Made by a program: the position numbers and the translations under genes
Part shown: piece after piece, positions 8,980-17,589 of the stretch
How the letters are laid out: every line of letters starts with the position of its first letter
How positions within the stretch are numbered: position 1 is the first letter of the stretch
Notes under the pieces: model-generated
Databases searched by the model: none
Told to the model about the DNA's origin: nothing
The model's input: only the letters and a program-made list of their open reading frames with translations
Source: Ignavibacteriales bacterium
Lineage (GTDB): Bacteria; Bacteroidota; Ignavibacteria; Ignavibacteriales; Melioribacteraceae
Direction of reading: 5' to 3'
Assembly (NCBI GenBank): GCA_026390795.1
Contig: JAPLFG010000001.1
Location: 186,001-250,000, forward strand
DNA length: 64,000 nt

Positions 8980-9968
8980 ATACCGAGTCAGTGCGATACG
9001 GAAAAATTTATAATAGAGAAATAGTAAAAATCGAAAAACGATTGAGTGCGTTAATCTTAAATAAAGAACCAAAATCTTTATATGAACCGTGCTCTTACAT
9101 TTTAAACGGAGGTGGAAAGCGATTGCGTCCATTTCTTGTTCTAATTTCTGCAAAAGCAGTTGGCGGAAATTTTAAAAATGTATATAATGCTGCTACAGCA
9201 GTTGAAGTCCTTCATAATTTTACACTTGTTCACGATGACATTATGGATAACTCAACTAAGAGACGCGGACACCCAACGCTTCATCATAAATATGATTTGA
9301 GTACAGCTATTCTCGCGGGAGACAGTTTGATTGCTCTTGCATATGAAAGTCTTCTCAAAGATTCAAAACATCATACCGCAGAAATTGTTTCAACTTTTAC
9401 CCGTGGTGTAATAGAAGTATGCGAGGGACAAAGTTTGGACAAGGAATTCGAGATTCGTCAAAGTGTAACGATCAATGAATATGAAAAGATGATTTACAAG
9501 AAGACAGCAGCGCTTGTTCGAATGTGCTGTTCTGTTGGTGCACAATTATGTAATGCAACTAAAGAGCAAATTAAAATTGTTTCTGAGTATGGAAAAAATC
9601 TAGGTATGGCATTTCAGATTCAAGACGATCTTCTTGATATAATGGCGGAAGAGAATCAATTTGGAAAAACTGTTGGAAGCGATCTTCTTGAAGGGAAGAA
9701 AACTTACCTTTTTTTGCTTGCTTTGGAAAAAGCAAAAGGAAAGGAAAAATATGATCTGCTGAAAGTGATACAGAAAAAGGGAATTGAACGATCAGAAATC
9801 GAAAAATATCGCAATCTTTATATTAAGTTAGGTGTGTTAAAAGATGCCGAGCGAGAGATAATGAAATACACTAAATTAGCTTTGAAAAATTTATCACTAT
9901 TGCCAAATGATGAAGGAAAATCTCTGATGTATTGGTTGGCGAACATCCTAATTAATCGAGACAAATGA
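8976..9968 (+). CDS. All-trans polyprenyl diphosphate synthase
   Basis: A 330-residue head-to-tail prenyltransferase that condenses isopentenyl diphosphate onto an allylic primer. The first aspartate-rich motif is VHDDIMD, without the two-residue insertion of bacterial FPP synthases, and the second is QDDLLD followed by KTVGSDLLEGKKTYL; the GGGKRLRP motif binds substrate diphosphate. Phe-Thr sits at -5/-4 before the first motif, which in this family tends to limit the chain to short or medium length, but the product (GGPP versus a quinone side chain) cannot be settled from sequence alone. The start is TTG inside a TTGA overlap with the fni stop, and the stop overlaps the ptsH ATG (ATGA), so it is coupled on both sides. 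Confidence 0.9.
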   Translation: MNTESVRYGKIYNREIVKIEKRLSALILNKEPKSLYEPCSYILNGGGKRLRPFLVLISAKAVGGNFKNVYNAATAVEVLHNFTLVHDDIMDNSTKRRGHPTLHHKYDLSTAILAGDSLIALAYESLLKDSKHHTAEIVSTFTRGVIEVCEGQSLDKEFEIRQSVTINEYEKMIYKKTAALVRMCCSVGAQLCNATKEQIKIVSEYGKNLGMAFQIQDDLLDIMAEENQFGKTVGSDLLEGKKTYLFLLALEKAKGKEKYDLLKVIQKKGIERSEIEKYRNLYIKLGVLKDAEREIMKYTKLALKNLSLLPNDEGKSLMYWLANILINRDK

Positions 9969-10228
9969 TTGAACGCAAAATTAAAATAATAAATAATGCA
10001 GGCTTGCATACGCGACCTGCTGCTAATATTGTTAAATTAGCATCGAAATATAAATGCGAATTTTTCTTAATCAAAGACGGCTTGAACATCAACGGAAAGA
10101 GTATAATTGGAGTTATGACTCTTGCAGCTGAAAAAGGGTCTGAAATTACTTTGATATTCGATGGTGTTGATGAAGAGCAGGCTTCAAACGAAATAGTCGA
10201 TTATTTCAATAGAGGATTTGACGAGTAA
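9965..10228 (+). CDS. ptsH: HPr family phosphocarrier protein
   Basis: An 87-residue HPr that passes phosphate from enzyme I to downstream PTS acceptors. The catalytic His15 lies in AGLHTRPAA and the regulatory Ser46 in NGKSIIGVMTLAA, so both the PEP-dependent site and the HPr-kinase site are intact. This matters because an HPr kinase gene is present at 49387-50397. The ATG overlaps the previous stop (ATGA) and enzyme I follows 4 bases after the stop. No enzyme IIA, IIB or IIC is found in the window, so the likely role is regulatory (metabolic sensing through Ser46 and His15) rather than sugar import; that last step is inference. Confidence 0.95.
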   Translation: MIERKIKIINNAGLHTRPAANIVKLASKYKCEFFLIKDGLNINGKSIIGVMTLAAEKGSEITLIFDGVDEEQASNEIVDYFNRGFDE

Positions 10229-10232
10229 TAAA

Positions 10233-11981
10233 ATGAAATCTGATAGTGAAAATATTATGAAGGGGATTGGCGCCGCTCCCGGTATAGCAATATCTCAAGC
10301 TTTCATTTACAAGAAAGAAAAAGAAGAAATTACAAATGAAGCGATTACAGATATTGATGAAGCACTTGAAAACCTCGATACAGCTCTCGAAAAATCCAAA
10401 AAAGAATTAAGAAAAATATTTTCACTTGCTGTTGATAAGCTGGGCGAGAAACGTGCGGCAATTTTCGATGCGCAGATTATGATCCTTGACGATCCGATCT
10501 TAGTATCAACTTTGCAAAATAGAATTAAAAAAGAAATGCGTATTCCTGAATACATTGTTAACGATGAAATTTCCAAATATACCGACTTGATGAATCGATC
10601 TCATGAACCATATATGAAAGAACGCTCGCATGATATCGAAGATATCAAAAATAGAATCATCCGCAATCTCAAAAAGAAAAAATGGAAATCAAAAATAACA
10701 AGTGACGTTGTTGTTGTTACCTCATTTGTTTCGCCTTCAGATACAGTTCTTTTCTCGCGTGTAAACGTTAAGGGTTACGTGACTGATTTTGGTGGTTTGA
10801 CTTCACATGCAGCGATTGTTGCCCGTTCACTTAACATTCCCGCCGTTGTAGGATTGCATGATGCTTCCAACAGAATAAAAGAAGGGGATTTGCTAATTAT
10901 TGACGGGTTCAAAGGAGAAGTTTTAATTAATCCGGATGAAAAACAACTTCACTACTATCAGAAGAAAATTAATCAGTTACAAAAGCAGGATACCGAATTA
11001 AATAAACTTCGAGAACTGCCCGCAATTACGCTTGATGGAAAAGAGATTCAACTCTATGCAAATCTTGAACTGATTGACGAAATCGAATTAATCAATCAGA
11101 ATGGTGCAAAGGGTATTGGACTTGTTCGAACCGAACAATTGTTCGAAGAATATGAAGCATTCCCGGATGAAGATGAACAATACAAAGTTTACCAGACTAT
11201 TGCCGAAAGGATCTATCCGGAAACTGTCATTATCCGTACTTTTGATATTGGAGGAGACAAAGTTTTACCGGTTGATTTTAAAGAACCTAATCCGTTTCTC
11301 GGATGGCGCGGAATCAGACTTCTTCTTGATAGTCCCCAGCTCTTCAAGTCGCAGATTCGTGCAATTTTAAGAGCGAGCTCACATAAAAATTTGAAATTAA
11401 TGTTACCAATGATCACATCAATGCTTGAAATTAAAAAATCAAAAGAAATTATTAATTCGTGTAAAGAAGAGTTAAGAAAGGAAGGTAAAGGTTTCGATAA
11501 ACATATCGGTGTTGGTATAATGATCGAGGTTCCTTCTGCAGCTGTTTTAATTAATGATTTTGCAGAAGAAGTAGATTTTGTTAGTATCGGCACGAATGAT
11601 CTAATCCAATATATTCTTGCGGTTGACCGTGGGAATGAAATTGTTTCGAGTCTTTATCAAGAATTTCATCCGGCAGTTGTTAGAACATTACACCACATTA
11701 TTAGCGAAGGTAAAAAAGCCGGAACTATGGTCAGTATGTGCGGAGAGATGGCTGCTGATCCGTTTGCAGTCCCATTACTAATCGGTCTTGGATTGGACTC
11801 GATTAGTATTTCAGCTTCGGCGGTGCCGTTAATAAAAAAAATTATTAGAAATCTTAATTTTAAAGAACTGCAAATGCTTGCGGCTGAATGTCTGGTCTTC
11901 AAAACTGAAAAAGAAATTAATAATCGTATGCGCCATTTCTTTAATGAAAAAGAAAAAGACCATATTAAAAACTTATATTGA
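10233..11981 (+). CDS. ptsI: PTS enzyme I (phosphoenolpyruvate-protein phosphotransferase)
   Basis: A 582-residue cytoplasmic enzyme that autophosphorylates from PEP and transfers phosphate to HPr. Order of parts: N-terminal GIGAAPGIAI strand, HPr-binding helices, the swivelling phosphohistidine domain with His192 in GGLTSHAAIVAR, then the PEP-binding barrel with GLVRTEQLF, TFDIGGDK, NPFLGWRGIR, EVPSA, GTNDLIQYILAVDR and catalytic Cys503 in VSMCGEMA. Length is normal. I take the ATG at 10233; a TTG at 10218 would overlap ptsH by 11 bases. The stop TGA is part of the TTGAGGT sequence that serves as the ribosome binding site of the next gene. Confidence 0.95.
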   Translation: MKSDSENIMKGIGAAPGIAISQAFIYKKEKEEITNEAITDIDEALENLDTALEKSKKELRKIFSLAVDKLGEKRAAIFDAQIMILDDPILVSTLQNRIKKEMRIPEYIVNDEISKYTDLMNRSHEPYMKERSHDIEDIKNRIIRNLKKKKWKSKITSDVVVVTSFVSPSDTVLFSRVNVKGYVTDFGGLTSHAAIVARSLNIPAVVGLHDASNRIKEGDLLIIDGFKGEVLINPDEKQLHYYQKKINQLQKQDTELNKLRELPAITLDGKEIQLYANLELIDEIELINQNGAKGIGLVRTEQLFEEYEAFPDEDEQYKVYQTIAERIYPETVIIRTFDIGGDKVLPVDFKEPNPFLGWRGIRLLLDSPQLFKSQIRAILRASSHKNLKLMLPMITSMLEIKKSKEIINSCKEELRKEGKGFDKHIGVGIMIEVPSAAVLINDFAEEVDFVSIGTNDLIQYILAVDRGNEIVSSLYQEFHPAVVRTLHHIISEGKKAGTMVSMCGEMAADPFAVPLLIGLGLDSISISASAVPLIKKIIRNLNFKELQMLAAECLVFKTEKEINNRMRHFFNEKEKDHIKNLY

Positions 11982-11988
11982 GGTAAAA

Positions 11989-13017
11989 ATGAATTTGCAA
12001 GAAATGATGTCGAAATTGGATACTGAAAATCAGTTCAAAGTATTAACTAATTCGTATCAACAAATAGAATATGCGTGGAATAATGATTTCGATGTTTCAA
12101 CAATAGATAAGTCGAAAATTAAAAATATTATTGTCACTGGCCTTGGCGGTTCAGCAATCGGCGGGGAACTCCTTCAAAACTTTTTTAGATCGGAGCTGAA
12201 CTATCCTTACCTTGTTAATCGAAATTATGAATTACCTCCTTACGCTAACGAAGAAACTTTGGTTATAGCTTCTTCATATTCCGGCAACACGGAAGAAACA
12301 ATCGCCGCACTGAACCAGGCAATTAGTAAAAAATGTAAGATCGTTTGCGTCTCAACAGGAGGAAAGATAGAAGAGATAGCAAAAAAAAATAATATCCCTT
12401 TTGCCAAATTGTTGAAAGGATTTCAACCGAGGTTCGCACTTTGGATAAATTTTTTTACATTGCTAAAGACACTTCATTCGTTGAAATTAGTACCGGATCA
12501 AACAGAAAATGTACGACAAGCAATTGAGCTGTTAAAGCGAAAAGGAACCGAATATTCAAAACCGACCAATGAAGCTTTAGAAATTGCCGAAAAAATATTG
12601 GGCTTTACACCATTGGTTTATGCTGTAAGTGATTATACATCAGCAGTTGGAACTCGCTGGAAAGGTCAATTCAATGAAAATGCTAAACAGCATGCGTTCT
12701 TTGGTTATTTGCCGGAACTTGATCATAATGAAATTTTAGGTTGGGAAGGTTATAAACCAACAATGAATTTTAAATTGATCAACATTATTGACAACGCTTA
12801 TCATCAACAAGTTAAGAAAAGATATGAATTGACATCCGAAATGGTTCGGAAAGCCGGCGGAGAAATAATCGAGGTTAAAAGCACAGAAGCTAATGCGAAA
12901 TTACGTCTGATTGATTCAATTTATCTTGGCGATTGGGCAACATATTATTTGGCATTGATGCGCGGATTTGATCCGTCGTCAATTAATAGTATAAACTATC
13001 TAAAGGCACATCTTTGA
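11989..13017 (+). CDS. Bifunctional phosphoglucose/phosphomannose isomerase
   Basis: A 342-residue SIS-domain isomerase of the bifunctional type first known from archaea. It should interconvert glucose-6-phosphate, fructose-6-phosphate and mannose-6-phosphate. Sugar-phosphate binding motifs are visible: VTGLGGSAIGGE, ASSYSGNTEE, and the C-terminal catalytic stretch FGYLPELDHNEILGWEG. The open frame extends further upstream inside ptsI, but the ATG at 11989 is preceded by the Shine-Dalgarno TGAGGT that overlaps the ptsI stop, which decides the start. Placement straight after enzyme I links PTS carriers to hexose-phosphate supply. The stop overlaps the next TTG start by 4 bases. Confidence 0.88.
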   Translation: MNLQEMMSKLDTENQFKVLTNSYQQIEYAWNNDFDVSTIDKSKIKNIIVTGLGGSAIGGELLQNFFRSELNYPYLVNRNYELPPYANEETLVIASSYSGNTEETIAALNQAISKKCKIVCVSTGGKIEEIAKKNNIPFAKLLKGFQPRFALWINFFTLLKTLHSLKLVPDQTENVRQAIELLKRKGTEYSKPTNEALEIAEKILGFTPLVYAVSDYTSAVGTRWKGQFNENAKQHAFFGYLPELDHNEILGWEGYKPTMNFKLINIIDNAYHQQVKKRYELTSEMVRKAGGEIIEVKSTEANAKLRLIDSIYLGDWATYYLALMRGFDPSSINSINYLKAHL

Positions 13018-15818
13018 TAAAAAATTGGCGGAAATATATTTGGGTATTTATTCTTATACCTCAAATTATTCCCGCCCAGTTTTACTTCTTCGGTCGCAAT
13101 AAAGTTCAATATGAAAAATTTAACTGGAAGATTCTAAAAACCGAGCATTTTAATATTTACTATTACGATGATTTCGGTGAGCTCGCTGAAATTGGAGCTA
13201 AGTTTGCAGAAGAAGCATTCGATGAACACAAGGTTAAATTCAATCATTATGTTTTAAACAAAATCCCACTCATTTTTTATAATACACATACTCATTTCCA
13301 GCAGACAAATACAATTCCCGGTTTCTTACCCGAAGGGATCGGCGGTTTTTTTGAATTTATGAAGGGAAGAGTTGTAATACCATATCTCGGAAATCTTGCC
13401 CAATTCAAACATGTTATACGCCATGAGCTGGTACATGTTTTTATGACTAACAAGGTTTATAATGTTCTTAATGATCATAGAATTACAACCGACCGAGTAC
13501 CGCCCCTATGGTTCACTGAAGGGCTTGCCGAATTTTGGTCAAGCGATTGGGACACGCAAGGCGAAATGGTGATGCGAGATGTTGTGCTTAATGGAAATTT
13601 TGTTCCTTTATCTGAGCTTGACTATTTAGGAGGATATTTAGTTTATAAAGAAGGTCAAGATTTTTTACACTTTGTAAGCAAAAATTACGGAGAAGATAAA
13701 ATTCTTTCTCTTATGGAAAATATCTGGCGGTTCAATAAATTTTCTGATGATCTTGAATTTACGCTCGGTGAAAAGATCTCTGAAATAGATGCTAAATGGA
13801 TTTACGAAACACGTCAAAGATATTTTCCTCTATATAAAGAGAACTATCCACATTTTATTAAATCAAAAAAAATCACAAATTCCGGTTTCAACTTTGGTCC
13901 AAGATTTCTTCAGCGAGGCGATAAAAAAGAGATCTATTTCATTGGGAATCACAGCGGTTACACTTCATTGATGAAAATGAATTACGTTGCAGATACAACC
14001 GAATTTGCTGAACCGGAAGTATTGATCCAAGGTGAGAAGGATGCAATTTTTGAAGCATTCCATCTTTTAGAAAACACAATTGCAGTTTCTTCCACCGGAC
14101 TAATTTCATTTGTAACTAAAAGTCAGGCGACGGATGTTCTTCATATTTATTCGATAGATGAAAAAGAAATTATTAACACTTTGAGGTTTGATGGATTAAT
14201 TAGAATTAAAGCACCAAGTTTTTCTGCAAATGGTAATCTTCTTGTTTTCTCGGCTACCGATACAAAAGGGTTTAGTGATTTATACATTTATGATTTTCCA
14301 GAAAAACATCTTACACGAATTACCGACGATTATTACGAGGATATTGATCCAACTTTCAATAAGGATGCAAGCAAAATTATTTTTTCTTCTGACCGTACCG
14401 ACGGCATCTTCAAACAAAAGTACAATCTTTTTGAGTACGATATTTCATCAAAAGAAATATCGTATATAACAAATGTGAACGCGAATATCTCCACACCGCA
14501 TTTTTCACCCGATTACAAAGAACTTTATTTCACTTGTGATTATAACGGCACTTATAATATCTGGAAAATTCCGTACGGAGAGAAGAAAGCTCAAGGTATG
14601 ATTCAAGTGACCAATTTTTTAACTAGCGTTTATGATTTTTCATTTGTTGATTCACATACTATGATAACCTCGGCATTCGAAAATTTTTCGTTTCAATTCT
14701 ACTCGCTTGATTTAAACAATACTACAGTTGGAAAATATGCTTCATTTGCTTTCGATGATATTGGCTCCAAATGGACAGTCGACAGAATTAACATTGCATC
14801 CGAAACAGATCGTCTGAAGTACGATAAAGAATACACATTGGATTATGCAGTAAGTCAGTTGATAACCGATCCCGTCTATGGAACACGCGGTGGTGCACTA
14901 TTAACCTTGAGTGATATGCTTGGTGATGATAGATATATTTTTTACATCTCGAACTCGGCAGAAATTCAGAGTGAAATCTTAGAGAACTTCAATATTGCCA
15001 TTTCGCGTGTTAACCTTAAAGATAGATCGAATTACGGTTACGGATTATTTAATTATTCCGGTCGGCGATATGACATCAGAGAGTCCGATGAATTCTTTTA
15101 TGAACATGTTTACGGCGGTTACATTTCTCTCTATTATCCTTTCTCTTCATTTGATAGGTTGGAAACCGAACTTGATATTGCTAATTCCACTAAAGATCTT
15201 GAGGCAAATTTAATTACTAGAAAATCTTTGTTAGTTACCAATACGCTTTCATATGTTCATGATAATTCGATATGGGCTTTTACAGGTCCTATCGATGGTT
15301 CACGTTTCAGACTTCTACTAGGATATACAAGCGATGTAAAATTCAGCAATGTAAATTTTTATTCGTTCATTGTAGATTACAGAAAATATTTCCGCCTTGG
15401 ACTTCGCAGCAGTGTTGCAGCACGGGCTGCACTATTTATTAATAATGGAAAAGAAGCAAGGAGATATTTTGCCGGCGGAAGTTGGGATTTACGCGGATGG
15501 AACCGCTGGTCAATCCGCGGTGAAAAATTGTGGTTGACTTCAATTGAACTGCGCTTTCCGTTGATAGACCAGTTCTCGATTAATTTTCCATTATTCGGTC
15601 TCTCATTATTCCAGATAAGGGGAGCGGCGTTTTTTGATGCTGGTTCTGCATGGGACACTAAATACAAAGAAACATTAGGAAGTATAGGGGCTGGGATTCG
15701 TATTAATTTTTTCAATGCGATTGCTCTACGCTATGATATCGGCAAAAAAATTGAAAATGATTTTTCGCAATTTCAAGCCGGATTGTTTTATCAATTTTTC
15801 TTCGGATGGGATTTTTGA
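13014..15818 (+). CDS. Exported zinc metalloprotease-like / TolB propeller / outer-membrane barrel fusion
   Basis: A 934-residue envelope protein. An N-terminal signal peptide ends near residue 22 (IIPAQF). Residues about 30-260 form a gluzincin-type peptidase MA-like domain with HELVH at 137-141 and WFTEGLAE with Glu169 as the likely third zinc ligand. Residues about 285-560 contain beta-propeller repeats of the TolB/WD40-like type (FSANGNLLVFSATD, FNKDASKIIFSSDRTDG, FSPDYKELYFTCDYNG). The last 300 residues are strand-rich with aromatic alternation and end in FYQFFFGWDF, like a BamA/D15 surface-antigen barrel with the RGWNRW signature-like stretch. I infer an outer-membrane protein with periplasmic protease and propeller; its substrate is unknown. 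The start is TTG in a TTGA overlap with the isomerase stop. Confidence 0.8.
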   Translation: MIKNWRKYIWVFILIPQIIPAQFYFFGRNKVQYEKFNWKILKTEHFNIYYYDDFGELAEIGAKFAEEAFDEHKVKFNHYVLNKIPLIFYNTHTHFQQTNTIPGFLPEGIGGFFEFMKGRVVIPYLGNLAQFKHVIRHELVHVFMTNKVYNVLNDHRITTDRVPPLWFTEGLAEFWSSDWDTQGEMVMRDVVLNGNFVPLSELDYLGGYLVYKEGQDFLHFVSKNYGEDKILSLMENIWRFNKFSDDLEFTLGEKISEIDAKWIYETRQRYFPLYKENYPHFIKSKKITNSGFNFGPRFLQRGDKKEIYFIGNHSGYTSLMKMNYVADTTEFAEPEVLIQGEKDAIFEAFHLLENTIAVSSTGLISFVTKSQATDVLHIYSIDEKEIINTLRFDGLIRIKAPSFSANGNLLVFSATDTKGFSDLYIYDFPEKHLTRITDDYYEDIDPTFNKDASKIIFSSDRTDGIFKQKYNLFEYDISSKEISYITNVNANISTPHFSPDYKELYFTCDYNGTYNIWKIPYGEKKAQGMIQVTNFLTSVYDFSFVDSHTMITSAFENFSFQFYSLDLNNTTVGKYASFAFDDIGSKWTVDRINIASETDRLKYDKEYTLDYAVSQLITDPVYGTRGGALLTLSDMLGDDRYIFYISNSAEIQSEILENFNIAISRVNLKDRSNYGYGLFNYSGRRYDIRESDEFFYEHVYGGYISLYYPFSSFDRLETELDIANSTKDLEANLITRKSLLVTNTLSYVHDNSIWAFTGPIDGSRFRLLLGYTSDVKFSNVNFYSFIVDYRKYFRLGLRSSVAARAALFINNGKEARRYFAGGSWDLRGWNRWSIRGEKLWLTSIELRFPLIDQFSINFPLFGLSLFQIRGAAFFDAGSAWDTKYKETLGSIGAGIRINFFNAIALRYDIGKKIENDFSQFQAGLFYQFFFGWDF

Positions 15819-16969
15819 AATACAGGCAAACTAAAATATTCATTCTTCTTTCGGTCTCAGTTTGGTTGATAAGTTGCACACAACCAATTGCATTTAAATA
15901 TATGTCACCAAGTGAACCCGGTTATTTTATGTTTGGAAAAAATCCCGAAAGATCATTTTATGAGAATATATCAATTAACGAAGAGTTGCAGTCAAAATGG
16001 TCTGAAGAAACGAGCGGAAGTCAAAGCAACACTTCAATAGTTATCTATAAGAATATTTTATTTGTTACCGATCTTTCCGGAAAAGTTTATGCTTTTGATA
16101 GCGAAAATGGGAAGCAGCTTGGTTATGAAAAATATTCTGGAGCCATTCCAGTTGCGCCTGTAATTAATAATCTTAGGATGTTTCTAATTCTGAACAATCT
16201 GAATGAAAGATATTCTACATTAAAAATATTCGATTTTATAAACGGGAAAATATTGAATGAGTTCAAAATTAACGGAAGTGTGCAGAATGAAATGCTGAAA
16301 ATGAAGGACGGGATTATTGTTCTTACAGATTTGGGCGAACTAATTAAATATAATTTGGTCGGAACTAAAGAGTGGAGTACTGCGACAAAAGTAAATTCAA
16401 AATCTTCACCATCGTCAAATGGGGAAGTGATACTTTTCGGAAATGAAAACGGTGAGCTGGTAGCCGCTTCCGCGAAAAATGGTGAGATTAAATATCGTTC
16501 TAAGTTAAGTGACGGTATCGAAGGCGATATTTGTATTGATGGCAACAATTCATATTTCGGTGATAATAAAGGCAGATTATTTTCAATAAATATAAATGAT
16601 GGAACTATTAATTGGCAGTTCGATTCAAAAAATAAAATCATGGTTACACCGGTTCATGATAATTCTAAAATTATCTTTGGAAATCTTGCCGGAGATATTT
16701 TCTGCCTGAATAAAATAGATGGTAAACTGATCTGGAAAACAAGAACCAGCGGTGTTATTAATACAACTCCTTTACTATTTAAAAATTTTCTGGTTCAGCC
16801 CGATGTCAATAAAAAGGTTTATTTAATTAGTACAGTAACCGGGAAAATAGAAAAGACGTATGATTTTGAAAGAAGAGTCAAACTATCACCTGTATACTAC
16901 AACGGCATTCTATATCTCGGTTCTGATAAAGGAATGATCAATGCTTATAAAACGTCGCTCAATGATTAA
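15806..16969 (+). CDS. PQQ-type beta-propeller lipoprotein (BamB-like)
   Basis: The N-terminus KIFILLSVSVWLISC is a lipoprotein signal with the lipobox LISC. The mature part holds about seven propeller blades of the PQQ-binding-like family: GKVYAFDSENGKQLG, GELVAASAKNGEIKY, GRLFSININDGTINW, GDIFCLNKIDGKLIW, VYLISTVTGKIEK and GMINAYKT. Propellers of this kind, such as BamB, act as scaffolds in outer-membrane protein assembly; a link to the barrel protein encoded immediately upstream is plausible but inferred. The ATG at 15806 overlaps the previous gene by 13 bases; a TTG at 15815 (TTGA overlap, as elsewhere in this operon) is an equally good start. Confidence 0.8.
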   Translation: MGFLKYRQTKIFILLSVSVWLISCTQPIAFKYMSPSEPGYFMFGKNPERSFYENISINEELQSKWSEETSGSQSNTSIVIYKNILFVTDLSGKVYAFDSENGKQLGYEKYSGAIPVAPVINNLRMFLILNNLNERYSTLKIFDFINGKILNEFKINGSVQNEMLKMKDGIIVLTDLGELIKYNLVGTKEWSTATKVNSKSSPSSNGEVILFGNENGELVAASAKNGEIKYRSKLSDGIEGDICIDGNNSYFGDNKGRLFSININDGTINWQFDSKNKIMVTPVHDNSKIIFGNLAGDIFCLNKIDGKLIWKTRTSGVINTTPLLFKNFLVQPDVNKKVYLISTVTGKIEKTYDFERRVKLSPVYYNGILYLGSDKGMINAYKTSLND

Positions 16970-17546
16970 GAAAGAATCGGCAATATTGTTCCTTTCGGTG
17001 TTCCTCTTGTGCAGTAGCACTTACTCACAAGAATGCAGAGCAAAAGTTGAAATCATATCTAATAAAGATAATGCGCTGGTTTTTGTCGACAGCGTCTTAA
17101 TTGGGAAAGGCAATGTTAAAACTGAATTGACAAAGGGAAGTCACTATCTTAGGATGAATGAATCATCGCTCCAATGGGGAAAATCAGAAATTAATGACAC
17201 ATTAATTATTACTGACTGCACACGGAATTATTTATTCAATTATGAGTTCAAACCCGAAAATGTTCCTACAATTAATCAGTCAAATTTTGAATTCGGAAAA
17301 TTAAAAAAGGTTGATACTTTTTTCAGCTCGGCAACTTTTAAGATCTTACTTGGCAGTGCTGCTGTACTTGGAGGCATAGCTGCATATTACAAGATCCGTG
17401 CTGATAAAAAATATGATGATTATGTCATTTCAAAGAATCAATCAACTCTTGATGAAGTTAACCGGCTGGATCTATACAGCGGAATCTCCTTTGGCCTTCT
17501 TCAAATTAACTTTGGTTATTTGATTTATAAATTTTTGTCGGATTAA
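16941..17546 (+). CDS. PEGA-domain-like exported/membrane protein
   Basis: A 201-residue protein with an N-terminal hydrophobic signal (ILFLSVFLLCSSTYSQ), then a PEGA-like surface domain (residues about 40-80: NALVFVDSVLIGKGNVKTEL, GSHYLRM) and two hydrophobic segments at about 130-148 and 178-198, with the short charged stretch RADKKYDDYV after the first. It is the last gene of the operon that begins at fni. I take the ATG at 16941, preceded by AAAGGA at a good distance; the ATG at 16962 is an alternative with a shorter overlap. PEGA domains are thought to contact the cell surface or peptidoglycan. No enzymatic motif is visible; precise role unknown. Confidence 0.65.
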   Translation: MLIKRRSMIKKESAILFLSVFLLCSSTYSQECRAKVEIISNKDNALVFVDSVLIGKGNVKTELTKGSHYLRMNESSLQWGKSEINDTLIITDCTRNYLFNYEFKPENVPTINQSNFEFGKLKKVDTFFSSATFKILLGSAAVLGGIAAYYKIRADKKYDDYVISKNQSTLDEVNRLDLYSGISFGLLQINFGYLIYKFLSD

Positions 17547-17589
17547 CATTTGCAGATACTGGAATTGTCTTTGATCTACAGTAGAAATG

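Noticed and set aside
11878-11988. Upstream extension of the phosphoglucose/phosphomannose isomerase frame inside ptsI
   Set aside because: The Shine-Dalgarno TGAGGT directly precedes the ATG at 11989 and the family N-terminus begins there; the extension has no such support.
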